Shown: piece after piece, positions 11,875 through 24,369 of the stretch | How positions within the stretch are numbered: the first letter of the stretch is position 1 | Layout: each line of letters starts with the position of its first letter | Assembly: GCA_029216955.1 (NCBI GenBank) | Contig: JANAVB010010791.1 | Coordinates: 5,142,910-5,206,909, forward strand | Origin: Iris pallida | Lineage: Eukaryota; Streptophyta; Magnoliopsida; Asparagales; Iridaceae | Direction: 5' to 3' | Length of the DNA stretch: 64,000 bases | Notes under the pieces: generated by a model | Told to the model about the DNA's origin: nothing | Databases searched by the model: none | The model's input: the letters and a program-made list of their open reading frames with translations, nothing else | Position numbers and translations under genes: made by a program

Positions 11875-14169
11875 GGTCAGGCAATGATGATGGCTATAGA
11901 AGAAGATATTGCATCAGGTGAGGTAGTGGCAGGTACTATTCTCGTCAACTCTTCTCCAGCATCGGTATTATTTGATTCCGGTGCATCACATTCATTCATG
12001 TCTGTACAATTCGTAACACGGATAGGATTGGAGCCAGAGTCATTATCAGTAAGGCTCAATATACTTACTGGTAATGGTCTTGTGGAAGTAGATCGAGTGT
12101 TTTTCTCGTGTCGGATCATAGTTAGCGGTAGAGAGTTTCCCGCTAGATTTATAGAGTTCCCTATGGCAGACTATGATGTAGTTTTAGGCATGGATTGGTT
12201 GAAGAACCAGTATGCTAGGATAGACTGCCACATTGGCAGGGTTGTTTTCAGCATTCCAGGCGAGCCAGAGTTCTCATTTTCCAGAGGCGCAGTGGAGCCA
12301 TCTTTCCCAGTATTGCGGATGGCAGTAGCAGCAGTACAGTTACCCAGGATAGTTGAAGAGTTTCCAGATGTCTTCCCAGAAGAATTTCCAGGGATGTCGC
12401 CAGAGCGGGAGATTGAGTTCACTATAGACTTGATCCCCGAGACGGCACCAGTATCAGAGCGAGTCTACAGGATGGCGCCTTCAGAGTTAGAGATTTTGTA
12501 CAAGATGATTGAAGAACTGAGGACCAAGGGATTTATTCGTGCAAGTGGATCGTCTTGGGGAGCCCCGATGCTTCTTATGAAAAAGAAGAATGGTACATCC
12601 AGGTTATGTGTAGATTATCGTACCTTGAACTCAGTGACAATCAAGAACAGATACCCTCTCACGAGGATAGATGACTTGTTTGATCAACTCAAGGGGGCTT
12701 CAGTGTTTTCGAAGATAGACTTGCGGTTAGGATACCACCAGATCAGAGTCAGAGAGCAGGACATCCCGAAGACAGCGTTTAGATCGAGGTATGGGCATTG
12801 GGAGTTCCTTATTATGCCATTCGGAGCAACCAATGCGCCAGCCGTATTCATGGACCTCATGAATCGTATTTTCATGCCTTACTTGGATCAGTTCGTGATC
12901 GTGTTCCTAGATGATATCCTGGTCTACAGCAAGAGCGAAGCAGAGCATGAGCAGCATCTCAGAATCGTCCTTCAGACGCTTAGAGAGTACCAGTTGTACG
13001 CCAAGTTCAGTAAATGCGAGTTCTGGCTCGATCGCATTTCGTACTTGGGTCACATCATTACCCGAGGAGGAGTGGAAGTGGATCCCCAGAAGATTATGGC
13101 TATCGAGACATGGCCAGTACCTAGCTCAGTGGCAGAGGTTCGCAGCTTCCTTGGATTAGCCGGCTACTACCGGCGATTCGTTTCAGATTTTACGAGGATT
13201 TCAGCACCGATGACCCAGTTGACCTGCAAGGATGTGCCGTTCGTATGGACAGCAGAGTGCCAGGAATCATTTGAGAATTTGAAGCGAGGTTTGGTAACGG
13301 CTCCCATTCTCGCACTTCCAGATGGGACCGGAGGATTCATAGTTTATTGCGACACTTCAGGCAGAGGATTGGGGTGTGTCTTGATGCAGCATGGGAAGGT
13401 AATATCTTATTCATCACGTCAACTTCGTGATCATGAGAAGAATTACCCGACCCACGACTTGGAACTGGCAGCAGTAGTATTTGCACTTAAGCTTTGGCGG
13501 CACTACTTGTACGGAGATAGAGTGGAGATATTTACTGATCACAAGAGCCTGAAGTATGTTTTCACCCAGAAGGACCTTAATATGCGGCAGAGAAGATGGC
13601 TCAAGCTACTGGTGGACTACGATGTGGATTTGCAGTATCACCCAGGGAAGGCCAACGTTATAGCAGATGCGTTGAGCCGGAGAGCCGGAGTTTATTTCCT
13701 AACGGCGCAACCAGAATTATTGGCAGATCTTCACAATATAGGAATTGAAGTGGTTCTTCCTACCAACGTGGCGTTGATGGCCAGTCTACAGGTTCAGTCC
13801 AGCATAGTTGAGAGGATCCGGAGAGTGCAGTCAGCAGATTCCAAGCTTCAGCGACTCAGACCAGAGTGTGAGGCAGAAAGAAGGCCAGAGTTATGTATCC
13901 ATGAAGATGGTACACTTCGACACGACACTCGTCTTTGTGTACCCAGTGGAGATATCAAACAGGAGGTCATGGCAGAAGCTCACAGTTCACAGTATTCTAT
14001 TCATTCCGGTGGCACTAAGATGTACCATGATATTCGTCAGCATTTCTGGTGGAATGGCATGAAGAGGGAGATAGCCCGGTTTATCTCTCGGTATTTGGTT
14101 TGCCAGCAGGTTAAAGCTGAACATCAGAGGCCCGCTGGACTTCTTCAGCCCTTGCCGATTCCAGAATAG
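11875..14169 (+). pseudogene. Gypsy C pol: protease, RT, RNase H, integrase N-terminus
   Basis: An open frame of about 765 residues. Domains in order: protease with [11 protein letters not shown] near residue 30, RT with catalytic FLDDILVYS near residue 341, RNase H with YCDTSGRG near 487 and ending DALSRR near 595, then the integrase zinc domain near 700-750. That HHCC domain has YLVC where the family has CLxC, so one zinc ligand is lost. The frame stops at TAG 14167-14169 in place of the Trp expected before KWEHVTMDF. RT copies genomic RNA into cDNA in the particle. A few lesions separate it from a complete polyprotein, so its death is recent. Confidence 0.92.
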
Positions 14170-15231
14170 AAGTGGGAGCATGTGACCATGGATTTTGTGA
14201 CTGGATTGCCGAGATCCCCAGCTGGTCAAGATGCTATTTGGGTTATAGTTGACAGGCTCACGAAGGTGGCTCATTTTCTTCCATTCAGAGTTGGGCAGTC
14301 TACGGCTCAGCTAGCAGAGATGTACCTCAGACAGATTGTCAGGCTTCATGGTGTACCCGTCAGTATCACCTCGGACCGAGATTCAAGGTTTACGTTACAC
14401 TTTTGGCGCAGCTTGCAAGAGAGTTTGGGAACTCACCTTCAGTTTAGCTCAGCTTATCATCCGCAGACAGATGGCCAGTCGGAACGCACAATCCAGACTC
14501 TTGAAGATATGTTGAGGTCTTATACCCTTGACTTCGGTGGTTCATGGGAGGATCACCTGCACCTGGTGGAATTCTCGTACAATAATAGTTTCCAGGCCAG
14601 TATTCAGATGGCCCCGTTCGAGGCACTGTATGGCAGGAAGTGCAGATCCCCGCTAGCATGTGCCGACATCGGAAAAAGGCAGATGCTCGGTCCAAAAATG
14701 ATTGCCCGGACAGTTGAAGTGGTCAGAGGGATCAGAGATCGTCTTCGAGTGGCCCAAGATCGCCAGCGGCATTGGGCTGATGCCCATCGACATCCCTTAG
14801 AGTTTGCTATCGGTGACCATGTATTCCTTAGGATCTCGCCTAATCGCGACGTCATTCGCTTTGGCGTACGAGGAAAGCTTAGTCCTAGGTATATAGGGCT
14901 GTTTGATATCCTGGAGCGAGTAGGAGATGTATCCTATCGTCTCGCTCTTTCGCCGTCGCTAAGTGAGGTGCATGATGTATTCCATGTGTCCCAATTACGA
15001 CGGTACATCCCAGACCCGAGCCATATCCTAGACCATTCGGAACTGGTTGTTGGTACCAACCTTTCGTATAAGGAGAGGCCCGTGTCTATATTGGACCGGA
15101 GAGAAAAGATACTCAAGAACAAGACTATTAGCTTAGTCCGTGTTGCTTGGGGTCATCACTCTCTAGGTGAGTCAACGTGGGAGCGCGAGGACGACATCCG
15201 ATCGCGATATCCCGACTTGTTTGACTCATAA
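14170..15231 (+). pseudogene. Gypsy C integrase core and chromodomain-like tail
   Basis: Same frame as the preceding pol, resuming after TAG 14167. The catalytic triad is visible as D in TMDFVTGLP, D in SDRDSRFT and E in GQSERTIQ. A GPY/F-like module follows (LSPRYIGLFDILERVGDVSY). The C-terminus (from RPVSILDRREK to YPDLFDS) resembles a plant chromovirus chromodomain, which in that family steers integration to heterochromatin. The frame ends with TAA at 15229-15231, followed by about 170 bases to the 3' LTR. Confidence 0.9.
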
Positions 15232-15384
15232 GGTATAATGTCTTCATTATGCCTTATGCTTTCCATCCCTTGCTTGCATGTATGATTGTTTGATTGTTTG
15301 CTTAGTGTAGCTTAATTGTGGATAGTATAGCTGGCTCTTACATCTCTAAGCATCTTGATTTAAATTCTGAGGACGGAATTCTTT

Positions 15385-15399
15385 TAAGGTGGGTAGAGT
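15385..15399 (+). other. Polypurine tract of gypsy C
   Basis: AAGGTGGGTAGAG lies immediately before the 3' LTR start (TGTAATGCC at 15400). It is the expected primer for plus-strand synthesis. Element D carries a closely similar purine tract on the minus strand at 20115-20130. Confidence 0.8.
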
Positions 15400-16619
15400 T
15401 GTAATGCCAGTATTTCGGAATACGTATTTTGATTAGACATATATGTATTTTGGACCTGTATTTTATTTTCTCGGATTCTGGCCTGTAATTGTGTTTTGGT
15501 TTAACTTGCGGATTCTGGTTTTCTCGTAAAATGGGTTTTGGACCTGGCGTAGTTTTATTTTATGGAGAAGGAATTGGTTTGGTTTGGTTTGGTTTTGTTT
15601 GTATTGGACTACCTTAGCTAACCTCCACCCTCAACACAACACACCCTCCCTCATTAAAACCCCACCTAACTTTCTCTCTCCTAATAACTTTCATTAATTT
15701 TCTTCATCTTCTTCTTCCTTCCTCCACCAACACCATAGGCAAGTGCACCTTTCCACCAAATAAGCACCCTATTTTATTTTCCTATTAGCTAGATTAGGCC
15801 ATGGTGAATAACATTAGAACTTAGCATTTTGTGATTTGGAGTCTCTATTTTTCTAGATCTAAGTTTTAACCATTTTCGGATTTTCTTGGTTTTGATCTAT
15901 TAGACTTAGATTTTTGCTTGTTTTGAGGCTTCCATGTGGAAGAGAATTCAATTTTACACAAGTTAGAACTTTGAAAATCTAAATTTCGTTTTGATTTGGC
16001 TAAGTTATGAGATTTGGAAATTTTGGTGATTCTTGGGTTTTCCCTTGGCCTGATGGAGAAGATGACCCTCGGCCAGCGCTCTTTAGTGCAAGGCCATGTG
16101 CAGTTCATTTCCTGTGCAGTTCATTTCCTGCGCAGTTCAATGGAGAAGATGACCCTCGGCTAGCGCTCTTTAGTGCAAGGCCATGTGCAGTTTATTTCCT
16201 GCGCAGTTCATTTCCTGCGCAGGTCAACTCATGCGCAGTTCATTTCCTACGCAGTTCAACTCATGCGCAGTTCATTTCCTGTGCAGTTCAACCCATGCGC
16301 AGTTCATTTCCTACGTAGTTCAACTCATGTGCAGTTCACGCAGTTCAACTCATGCGCAGTTCATTTCCTGCGCAGTTCAACTCATGCGCAGTTTATTTCC
16401 TGTGCAGTTCAACTGTGCGCAGTTCATCTCCTGCGCAGTTCATCTTCTGCGCAGTTCATCTCCTGCGCAGCTCATCTCCTGCGCAGTTCACCCTAGCGTA
16501 GCTCGACCCTAGCGCAATCTAACCCCAGCGCAACCTATTTGCCCATGATGGTTTGGATTTTATTCCTTGGACTTGGCTCCTCTTTTGTGGGTTGGAGTTT
16601 TGAGATCTTGTTCCACACA
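15400..16619 (+). repeat. 3' LTR of gypsy C, first part
   Basis: Matches 7674 to about 8805 of the 5' LTR. Differences include an extra local duplication in the minisatellite region: the block TGGAGAAGATGACCCTCGG occurs at about 16053 and 16141. It ends at the ACACA duplication (16615-16619) made by insertion of element D. Confidence 0.92.
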
Positions 16620-19600
16620 TGTCACGCCCCAGAACCGGAATACCGGAGAGCGGGGGCAGACATAGCCAGCTACGCAATCCCAAAGTACGTTAATACTCTG
16701 AAATCACATATAAGCTGTCAAGACATGGGGGTTACTCTACAGGCCATCAGTCAATCCTATGGTTTAACAATCCTAGGTATCTCAATCACAGGCAATTATA
16801 CAAGAGCAAGGAGTATGATCATCATACATACAATAGTAAGGTGTCCCGAACCATATATACATGACTGATCATGAAGCCAGTACCACAGAACTGTTGACTA
16901 GCTAGAGTATTAGTCGTACATGATAAGGACTAGCTATAGTCTAGAATACACATATCATGTTTATGCCCGTAGGCTACAATATCAAGGAAAATACCAAAAC
17001 ACGAGCTAAACACGTGCTCGGGGCTAAACGTTACAAGAGGAGAATTTACATATCAGTGGGAGGATGAAGAAGAAACCCACTGAGGCACTCTGGTGCTCCG
17101 GCTGGTCACCGTCGAGTAGATGGTACGGTAGATCCTTCGGGCTCTTCTATTAGAACCTGGCCATGCAAAACCAGTGGAGTCAGACCCCAAATAGCAAGTA
17201 CCACAAAGGAGGCCGAACTATGAACTTAAAACCAGCAATCATAGGCAAACAACAGGGAGAGAAAGCAATAAGTAAAGGAGGATCGAGATTCGTGCAGTAC
17301 CAATGCACTTATCCCGAGCATAGGAAGACAGTAAGTAAATCATCATTTAACATAAAATAACTGGAAAACATGTTAAATAAATAGAGCCAGGCAATATACG
17401 AAGAGAGGACGAAGGCACTGTTCCGGAAACCAGGTTACAACCCTTAAACCAAACAAGGACCGGGATTGTAACCCTTCGCCTGAACAGAACTTGGTCTCTG
17501 ATCATTTATTCCTAGAGGTGATAATCATTAAGTGACAATCAGAGAGTGACAATACAGAGTACAAACATTATAGTAACAATCTGGAGTGACAATCATTCAA
17601 TCATTCTGGTACAATCTTGCAATCAATCACTTCTAGACAATACTATACTGGACTAGACTCCATCCAAGCAATCACGGCCAATCATTGCCTACGGCTTTCT
17701 ACATTAACTAACTAGGGTTATCACAATCCTAGTTACTAGCAAGATGCAATGAGATGCTCCAAGTAGTCACAGGCCCTGCAGCTATCCAGGTTATCCAGGC
17801 AATCATTATAGTGACAATTTAGAGAGTACAATACATTTTCAAGTGACAATCAAGAATGCCCCACATGACAGTGGGCTGGAAATGTGCCCTACTCGTCGGC
17901 AGTCTACAAGTCCAAATATTTGCGGCCGGGATAACGGGATCGCCCTGGGGAACATCTCTTCATGTCTAATGAATTATACTAGTCATTAACCTTAGTCCAT
18001 TTCAGTAGGTACTCCTGACCGTGGTACTCAGGAGTCCCCTCCTAGACATGATGCAAGACAGGACTGGATTATTTGTACAAGCACAATCGTCCACGGTGTC
18101 CAGGTTACTTATACAAGTCATGTCATGTCAGGTAGCCGTCGCAACAGCTATTCGAGATAATCATGTCAGGTTATCATGTCAAGAGTGCGCCACGGCAGGC
18201 CACTATCAAGAATTATCATGTCAAGTTATATCATGTCAAGTCTAATTGTCATGAGTGCACCACGGCGGGTCACTATCAAGTCATGTCAGGTTTATTTGTG
18301 AAGAGTGCACCACTACGGGTCACTATCAAGAATTATCATGTCAAGTTTACTGGTCAAGAGTGCGCCACGACGGGCCGCTATCAGGTCATTAATCAGGAGT
18401 GCACCACTACGGGTCACTGTCGTGTTTAGGGTACATGTGCCGGACAGTATAGTGCAAGCATTCAATCAGGAGACTCAAGTTATGCTGAGGTTACAAGGCA
18501 CAAATCATCATGAAGATCAAATAAGAATAGAGAATTAATAATAACAATAATTTAAATAGCTGGACAAGGCATAGGAAGGAGCCCTGCGGCTCAGGGTCAC
18601 TATCAAGCATTGTTCAATTATCATTCCAAACATAATAAATAAATTCGGGATTATCAAGTTCATGACAAAAGGCGTAAGGATATAAAATGGGCATAAAAAT
18701 ATACAATAGGGATAAATGTGTACTCCGTAGGAACTCAAGTTACAAAAAGAGCCACAAGACTTGGATATACAAAATAAACGAAATATAAAATACAGGACAT
18801 GACAGAGCCATGCGGCTCGGGCAAGGCTGGCTCATGCGGCAGGATTAATCAGATACATGCGGCTGAATTTATGGGGTTCATGCGGCTCACGAAATCTGAG
18901 TCCATGCGGCTCAGGGAATGAGCAGGGTCCTATGCGGTTTAGGGAGTCCCAGTCCTATGGGCTGAAGGGAGAATCGGGCTTATGCGGCTGAGACAGCACA
19001 TCCCATGCGGCTCAGGGAGACGGGTCTCATGCGGCTCAGAGAACGAGCCTCATGCGGCTGGGTCAATCAGGGTCATGCAGCTCAGGAATGTGGCGCATAT
19101 GCGGCCAGCGGGAGATGGGTCATATGCGGCTGGGAGAGACTAGTCCTCATGCGGTTGGGAACGAGTCTGCCTTATGCGGCTGAACAAGGGCGGTTCATAT
19201 GCGGCTGGGGACGTTCAAGTTCATGCGGCTAGTCGTAAGTCCTATGCCATGCGGCTCGATCTAATCAGGGTCATGCGGCTCAGGAATCAAAAGTTCATGC
19301 GGCTAGATGGATCAAATCTTCATACGGATGGGAGTAAGTTCCTGCAGCATAGGCCATGGGCCAAGTCATGTAGTAAGCTTATGCGGCTAGGAAGGATAAC
19401 TGGCCGTATAAGAGCTATGCGGCTCAGTTCTTGCGGCTGTGAACTGTTCTTCTTCTCCATTCTTCCGAGAAGAAGAACCACTCAAGCCATGGCTCCCAAG
19501 CTCCATGAATCTTTCATCCAGAGTCCAAATTCGAACTTCCTTGGGTCAAAATGGGGCAGAACAAAATTCTATACAACATGGAACCATCAAAACTTGAAAA

Positions 19601-20114
19601 TAATAAATTTTAATAGATCAAAACCCATGAAAACCGAATTTGCTTCAAAGATAGATCTACAACAATCTAGCCATCAAATTAGAAAACTCCAAGTTCTAAA
19701 CATGCTTAGAATGTAACAATAAAGAGAATGGAACAAACAAAATGGAAATCGTCCAACATTCGGCAAGGTGTACTTGCCTCTCTCTAATGGCTAGGGTTCT
19801 GGTGGAAAGAAATGAATGAGGGTGAATGAGGAGGGAGAGAGAAAAAGTGGCTTATATAACAAGCCCAAGCAATCTCCACCATTCATTCCTCTCCACTCAA
19901 TCTAAGCCATACACCTCATCTCATAAAGAACCAAACTAAACCAAACCAAGTCAAAGTGGAACCGAGCCAAATAAAACTAAATCCAAGTTAAACCAAGTCA
20001 TGAAATCCTACACTTAGGAAATTTTAAAATATCACACGAATCGAGAAATACGAAATACGGCTCAAATAAATACGTATCCGTATAAAATATCGATACAGTG
20101 AGACGAGTCTCACA
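16620..20114 (-). repeat. 3' LTR of element D (left on the plus strand)
   Basis: A 3.5-kb LTR, TGTCACGCCCC...GTCTCACA on the plus strand. It contains a repeat family of about 60 bp built around GAGTGCGCCACGGCGGGTCAC (18120-18425) and the CATGCGGCT minisatellite (18810-19440). Short frames such as 19174-19716 read through the minisatellite and are not considered genes. On the minus strand a TATATAAG word near 19855 is a plausible promoter. Confidence 0.9.
18810..19440 (-). repeat. CATGCGGCT minisatellite, D left LTR
   Basis: About 30 copies of CATGCGGCT or TATGCGGCT spaced 15-35 bases apart by variable spacers such as CAGGGAATGAG or GGGAGACGGGTCT. Read on the element's own strand the core is AGCCGCATG. 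The array has the same copy order in the right LTR. Confidence 0.85.
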
Positions 20115-20868
20115 ACTCTCCACACCTTAGAAAAATTCCGTCCTCGAAATTTTCTGAGGCTAGTCGAGCAGATAACAGATCAAAAGCTCCAGGAAACTCA
20201 ACAATCTCAATAGATCAATCATGGCATATAAGTAAAGTAAAACAATCAGTAATATAAATAAATGCGTAAGCAGTAAATAAATGCACAAGAACAATTACAA
20301 TCCTGATCAAGAAGGGTTAGAGGCATATGGATCAATGTCTCCTGGGACAGTTGTGTAGAAACCAACGTCCTCGCTGGCCTAAGCTGATTCCCAAAAATGG
20401 ATAAAGTCAAGCCTCAAGGTAAGTCGGTACCAATGACTTAGTTAAAGACATGACTCTACCCAGGACGTGTCATCGTAGTTAAAACAGATGCATGAACTTT
20501 ATCACATGTCTCAAGATACGAAGACAGAAGCGACTGGCTGATCGGGATGGACTGATATCTCTGCCTGCATGCTGAGACTGATCCTCCATAACTGGCCTGG
20601 CTGAAGAATACTGAGCTGCCCTCGGCAAAATACGAACAAGATAATCTGAAGGATCAAGAACAATGCCCTTAAAAGTTGAAGGACACAAGATCAAATCATG
20701 GGAACAGGAATGATCAATGATCAAAACAGATATCAAGTTAAGTATCAGAGGTAGAGAATAATCCGAAGGAGATCAATAAGGATAATCGTGATTGAGATAT
20801 CTAAACATGGTAACCCCCACAAATCTGAAAATCGAGATTCAGACCTGCATGGGCCACCACTAAAACCA
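20115..20868 (-). other. Internal region of element D (no complete gene)
   Basis: 754 bp between the LTRs. On the minus strand it begins with a primer-site-like TGGTTTTAGTGGTGGCCC and a leader similar to that of gypsy C, and ends with a purine tract. A weak minus-strand frame at 20479-20736 has no recognisable domain and may be leftover leader or gag start. Nothing here could supply reverse transcription or integration. Confidence 0.8.
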
Positions 20869-23800
20869 TGTCACGTCCCAGAACCGGAATACCGGAGAGC
20901 GGGGGCAGACATAGCCAGCTACGCAATCCCAAAGTACGTTAATACTCTGAAATCATGTATAAGCTGTCAAGACATGGGGGTTACTCTACAGGCCATCAGT
21001 CAATCCTATGGTTTAACAATCCTAGGTATCTCAATCATAGGCAATTATACAAGAGCAAGGAGTATGATCATCATACATACAATAGTAAGGCGTCCCGAAC
21101 CATATATACATGACTAATCATGAAGCCAGTACCACAGAACTGTTGACTAGCTAGAGTATTAGTCGTACATGATAAGGACTAGCTATAGTCTAGAATACAC
21201 ATATCATGTTTATGCCCGTAGGCTACAATATCAAGGAAAATACCAAAACACGAGCTAAACACGTGCTCGGGGCTAAACGTTACAAGAGGAGAATTTACAT
21301 ATCAGTGGGAGGATGAAGAAGAAACCCACTGAGGCACTCTGGTGCTCCGGCTGGTCACCGTCGAGTAGATGGTACGGTAGATCCTTCGGGCTCTTCTATT
21401 AGAACCTGGCCATGCAAAACCAGTGGGGTCAGATCCCAAATAGCAAGTACCACAAAGGAGGCCGAACTATGAACTTAAAACCAGCAATCATAGGCAAACA
21501 ACAGAGAGAGAAAGCAATAAGTAAAGGAGGATCGAGATTCGTGCAGTACCAATGCACTTATTCCGAGCATAGGAAGACAGTAAGTAAATCATCATTTAAC
21601 ATAAAATAACTGGAGAACATGTTAAATAAATAGAGCCAGGCAATATACGAAGAGAGGACGAAGGCATTATTCCGGAAACCAGGTTACAACCCTTAAACCA
21701 AACAAGGACCGGGATTGTAACCCTTCGCCTGAACAGAACTTGGTCTCTGATCATTTATTCCTAGAGGTGACAATCATTAAGTGACAATCAGATAGTGACA
21801 ATACAGAGTACAAACATTATAGTAACAATCTGGAGTGACAATCATTCAATCATTCTGGTACAATCTTGCAATCAATCACTTCTAGACAATACTATACTGG
21901 ACTAGACTCCATCCAAGCAATCACGGCCAATCATTGCCTACGGCTTTCTACATTAACTAACTAGGGTTATCACAATCCTAGTTACTAGCAAGATGCAATG
22001 AGATGCTCCAAGTAGTCACAGGCCCTGCAGCTATCCAGGTTATCCAGGCAATCATTATAGTGATAATTTAGAGAGTACAATACATTTTTAAGTGACAATC
22101 AAGAATGTCCCATATGACAGTGGGCTAAAAATATGCCCTACTCGTCGGCAGGCTACAAGTCCAAACATTTGCGACCGGGATAACGGGATCGTCTGTAACT
22201 GGGAACATCTCTTCATGTCTAATGAATTATACTAGTCATTAACCTTAGTCCATTTCAGTAGGTACTCCTGACCGTGGTACTCAGGAGTCCCCTCCTAGAC
22301 ATGATGCAAGACAGGACTGGATTATTTGTACAAGCACAATCGCCCACGGTGTCCAGGTTACTTATACAAGTCATGTCATGTCAGGTAGCCGTCGCAACAG
22401 CTATTCGAGATAATCATGTCAGGTTATCATGTCAAGAGTGCGCCACGGCAGGCCACTATCAAGAATTATCATGTCAAGTTATATCATGTCAAGTCTAATT
22501 ATCAGGAGTGCACCACGGCGGATCACTATCAAGTCATGTCAGGTTTACTTGTGAAGAGTGCACCACTACGGGTCACTATCAAGAATTATCATGTCAAGTT
22601 TACTGGTCAAGAGTGCGCCACGACGGGCCGCTATCAGGTCATTAATCAGGAGTGCACCACTACGGGTCACTGTCGTGTTTAGGGTACATGTGCCGGACAG
22701 TATAGTGCAAGCATTCAATCAGGAGACTCAAGTTATGCTGAGGTTACAAGGCACAAATCATCATTAAGATCAAATAAGAATAGAGAATTAATAATAACAA
22801 TAATTTAAATAGCTGGACAAGGCATAGGAAGGAGCCCTGCGGCTCAGGGTCACTATCAAGCATTGTTCAATTATCATTCCAAACATAATAAATAAATTCA
22901 GGATTATCAAGTTCATGACAAAAGGCGTAAGGATATAAAATGGGCATAAAAATATACAATAGGGATAAATGTGTACTCCGTAGAAACTCAAGTTACAAAA
23001 AGAGCCACAAGACTTGGATATACAAAATAAACGAAATATAAAATACAGGACATGACAGAGCCATGCGGCTCGGGCAAGGTTGGCTCATGCGGCAGGATTA
23101 ATCATATACATGCGGCTAAATTTATGGGGTTCATGCGGCTCACGAAATCTGAGTCCATGCGGCTCAGGGAATGAGCAGGGTCCTATGCGGTTCAGGGAGT
23201 CCCAGTCCTATACGGCTGAAGGGAGAATCGGGCTTATGCGGCTGAGACAGCACATCCCATGCGGCTCAGGGAGACGGGTCTCATGCGGCTCAGAGAACGA
23301 GCCTCATGCGGCTGGGTCAATCAGGGTCATGCGGCTCAGAAATGTGGCACATATGTGGCCAGCGGGAGATGGGTCATATGCGGCTGGGAGAGACTAGTCC
23401 TCATGCGGTTGGGAACGAGTCTGCCTTATGCGGTTGAACAAGGGCAGTTCATATGCGGCTGGGGACGTTCAAGTTCATGCGGCTAGTCGTAAGTCCTATG
23501 CCATGCGGCTCGATCTAATCAGGGTCATGCGGCTCAGGAATCAAAAGTTCATGCGGCTAGATGGATCAAATCTTCATACGGATGGGAGTAAGTTCCTGCA
23601 GCATAGGCCATGCGGCCAAGTCATGTAGTAAGCTTATGCGGCTAGGAAGGATAACTGGCCGTATAAGAGCTATGCGGCTCAGTTCTTGCGGCTGTGAACT
23701 GTTCTTCTTCTCCATTCTTCCGAAAAGAAGAACCACTCAAGCCATGGCTCCCAAGCTCCATGAATCTTTCATCCAGAGTCCAAATCCGAACTTCCTTGGG

Positions 23801-24369
23801 TCAAAATGGGGCAGAACAAAATTCTCTACAACATGGAACCATCAAAACTTGAAAATAATAAATTTTAATAGATCAAAATCCATGAAAATCGAATTTGCTT
23901 CAAAGATAGATCTACAACAATCTAGCCATCAAATTAGAAAACTCCAAGTTCTAAACATGCTTGGAATGTAACAATAAAGAGAATGGAACAAACAAAATGG
24001 AAATCGTCCAACATTCGGCAAGGTGTACTTGCCTCTCTCTAATGGCTAGGGTTCTGGTGGAAAGAAATGAATGAGGGTGAATGAGGAGGGAGAGAGAAAA
24101 AGTGGCTTATATAATATGCCCAAGCAATCTCCACCATTCATTCCTCTCCACTCAATCTAAGCCATACACCTCATCTCATAAAGAACCAAACTAAACCAAA
24201 CCAAGTCAAAGTGGAACCAAGCCAAATAAAACTAAATCCAAGTTAAACCAAGTCATGAAATCCTACACTTAGGAAATTTTAAAATATCACACAAATCGAG
24301 AAATACGAAATACGGCTCAAATAAATACGTATCCGTATAAAATACCGATACAGTGAGACGGGTCTCACA
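20869..24369 (-). repeat. 5' LTR of element D (right on the plus strand)
   Basis: A 3.5-kb copy of 16620-20114. In the first 250 bases I count about six differences from the other LTR, mostly transitions. The CATGCGGCT array is at about 23060-23695 and the GAGTGCGCCACGG repeat family at 22375-22680. A TATATAA word near 24110 on the minus strand is the likely promoter. Confidence 0.9.

Larger units (their letters stand above)
16620..24369 (-). mobile_element. Element D: non-autonomous gypsy with giant LTRs
   Basis: An insertion in the 3' LTR of gypsy C with duplication ACACA (16615-16619, 24370-24374). Two near-identical LTRs, 16620-20114 and 20869-24369, flank only 754 bp. Orientation is minus: the purine tract complement sits at 20115-20130 and the primer-site complement at 20851-20868. 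Both, and the adjoining leader, resemble the same places in gypsy C, so D probably used C-type proteins (inferred). It encodes no gag or pol and fits the LARD / large-LTR non-autonomous class. High LTR identity marks it as the youngest layer of the nest. Confidence 0.9.

Noticed and set aside
18810..19440. Regularly interspersed short repeats, CRISPR-like at first sight
   Set aside because: The repeat core is only 9-10 bases with spacers of irregular length and related sequence, inside a plant LTR and duplicated in the other LTR. No cas genes.
19005..19716. Open frames across the CATGCGGCT array (also 23080-23971)
   Set aside because: Frames are built from the short repeat (MRLRE-type units) and run antisense to element D; no domain.
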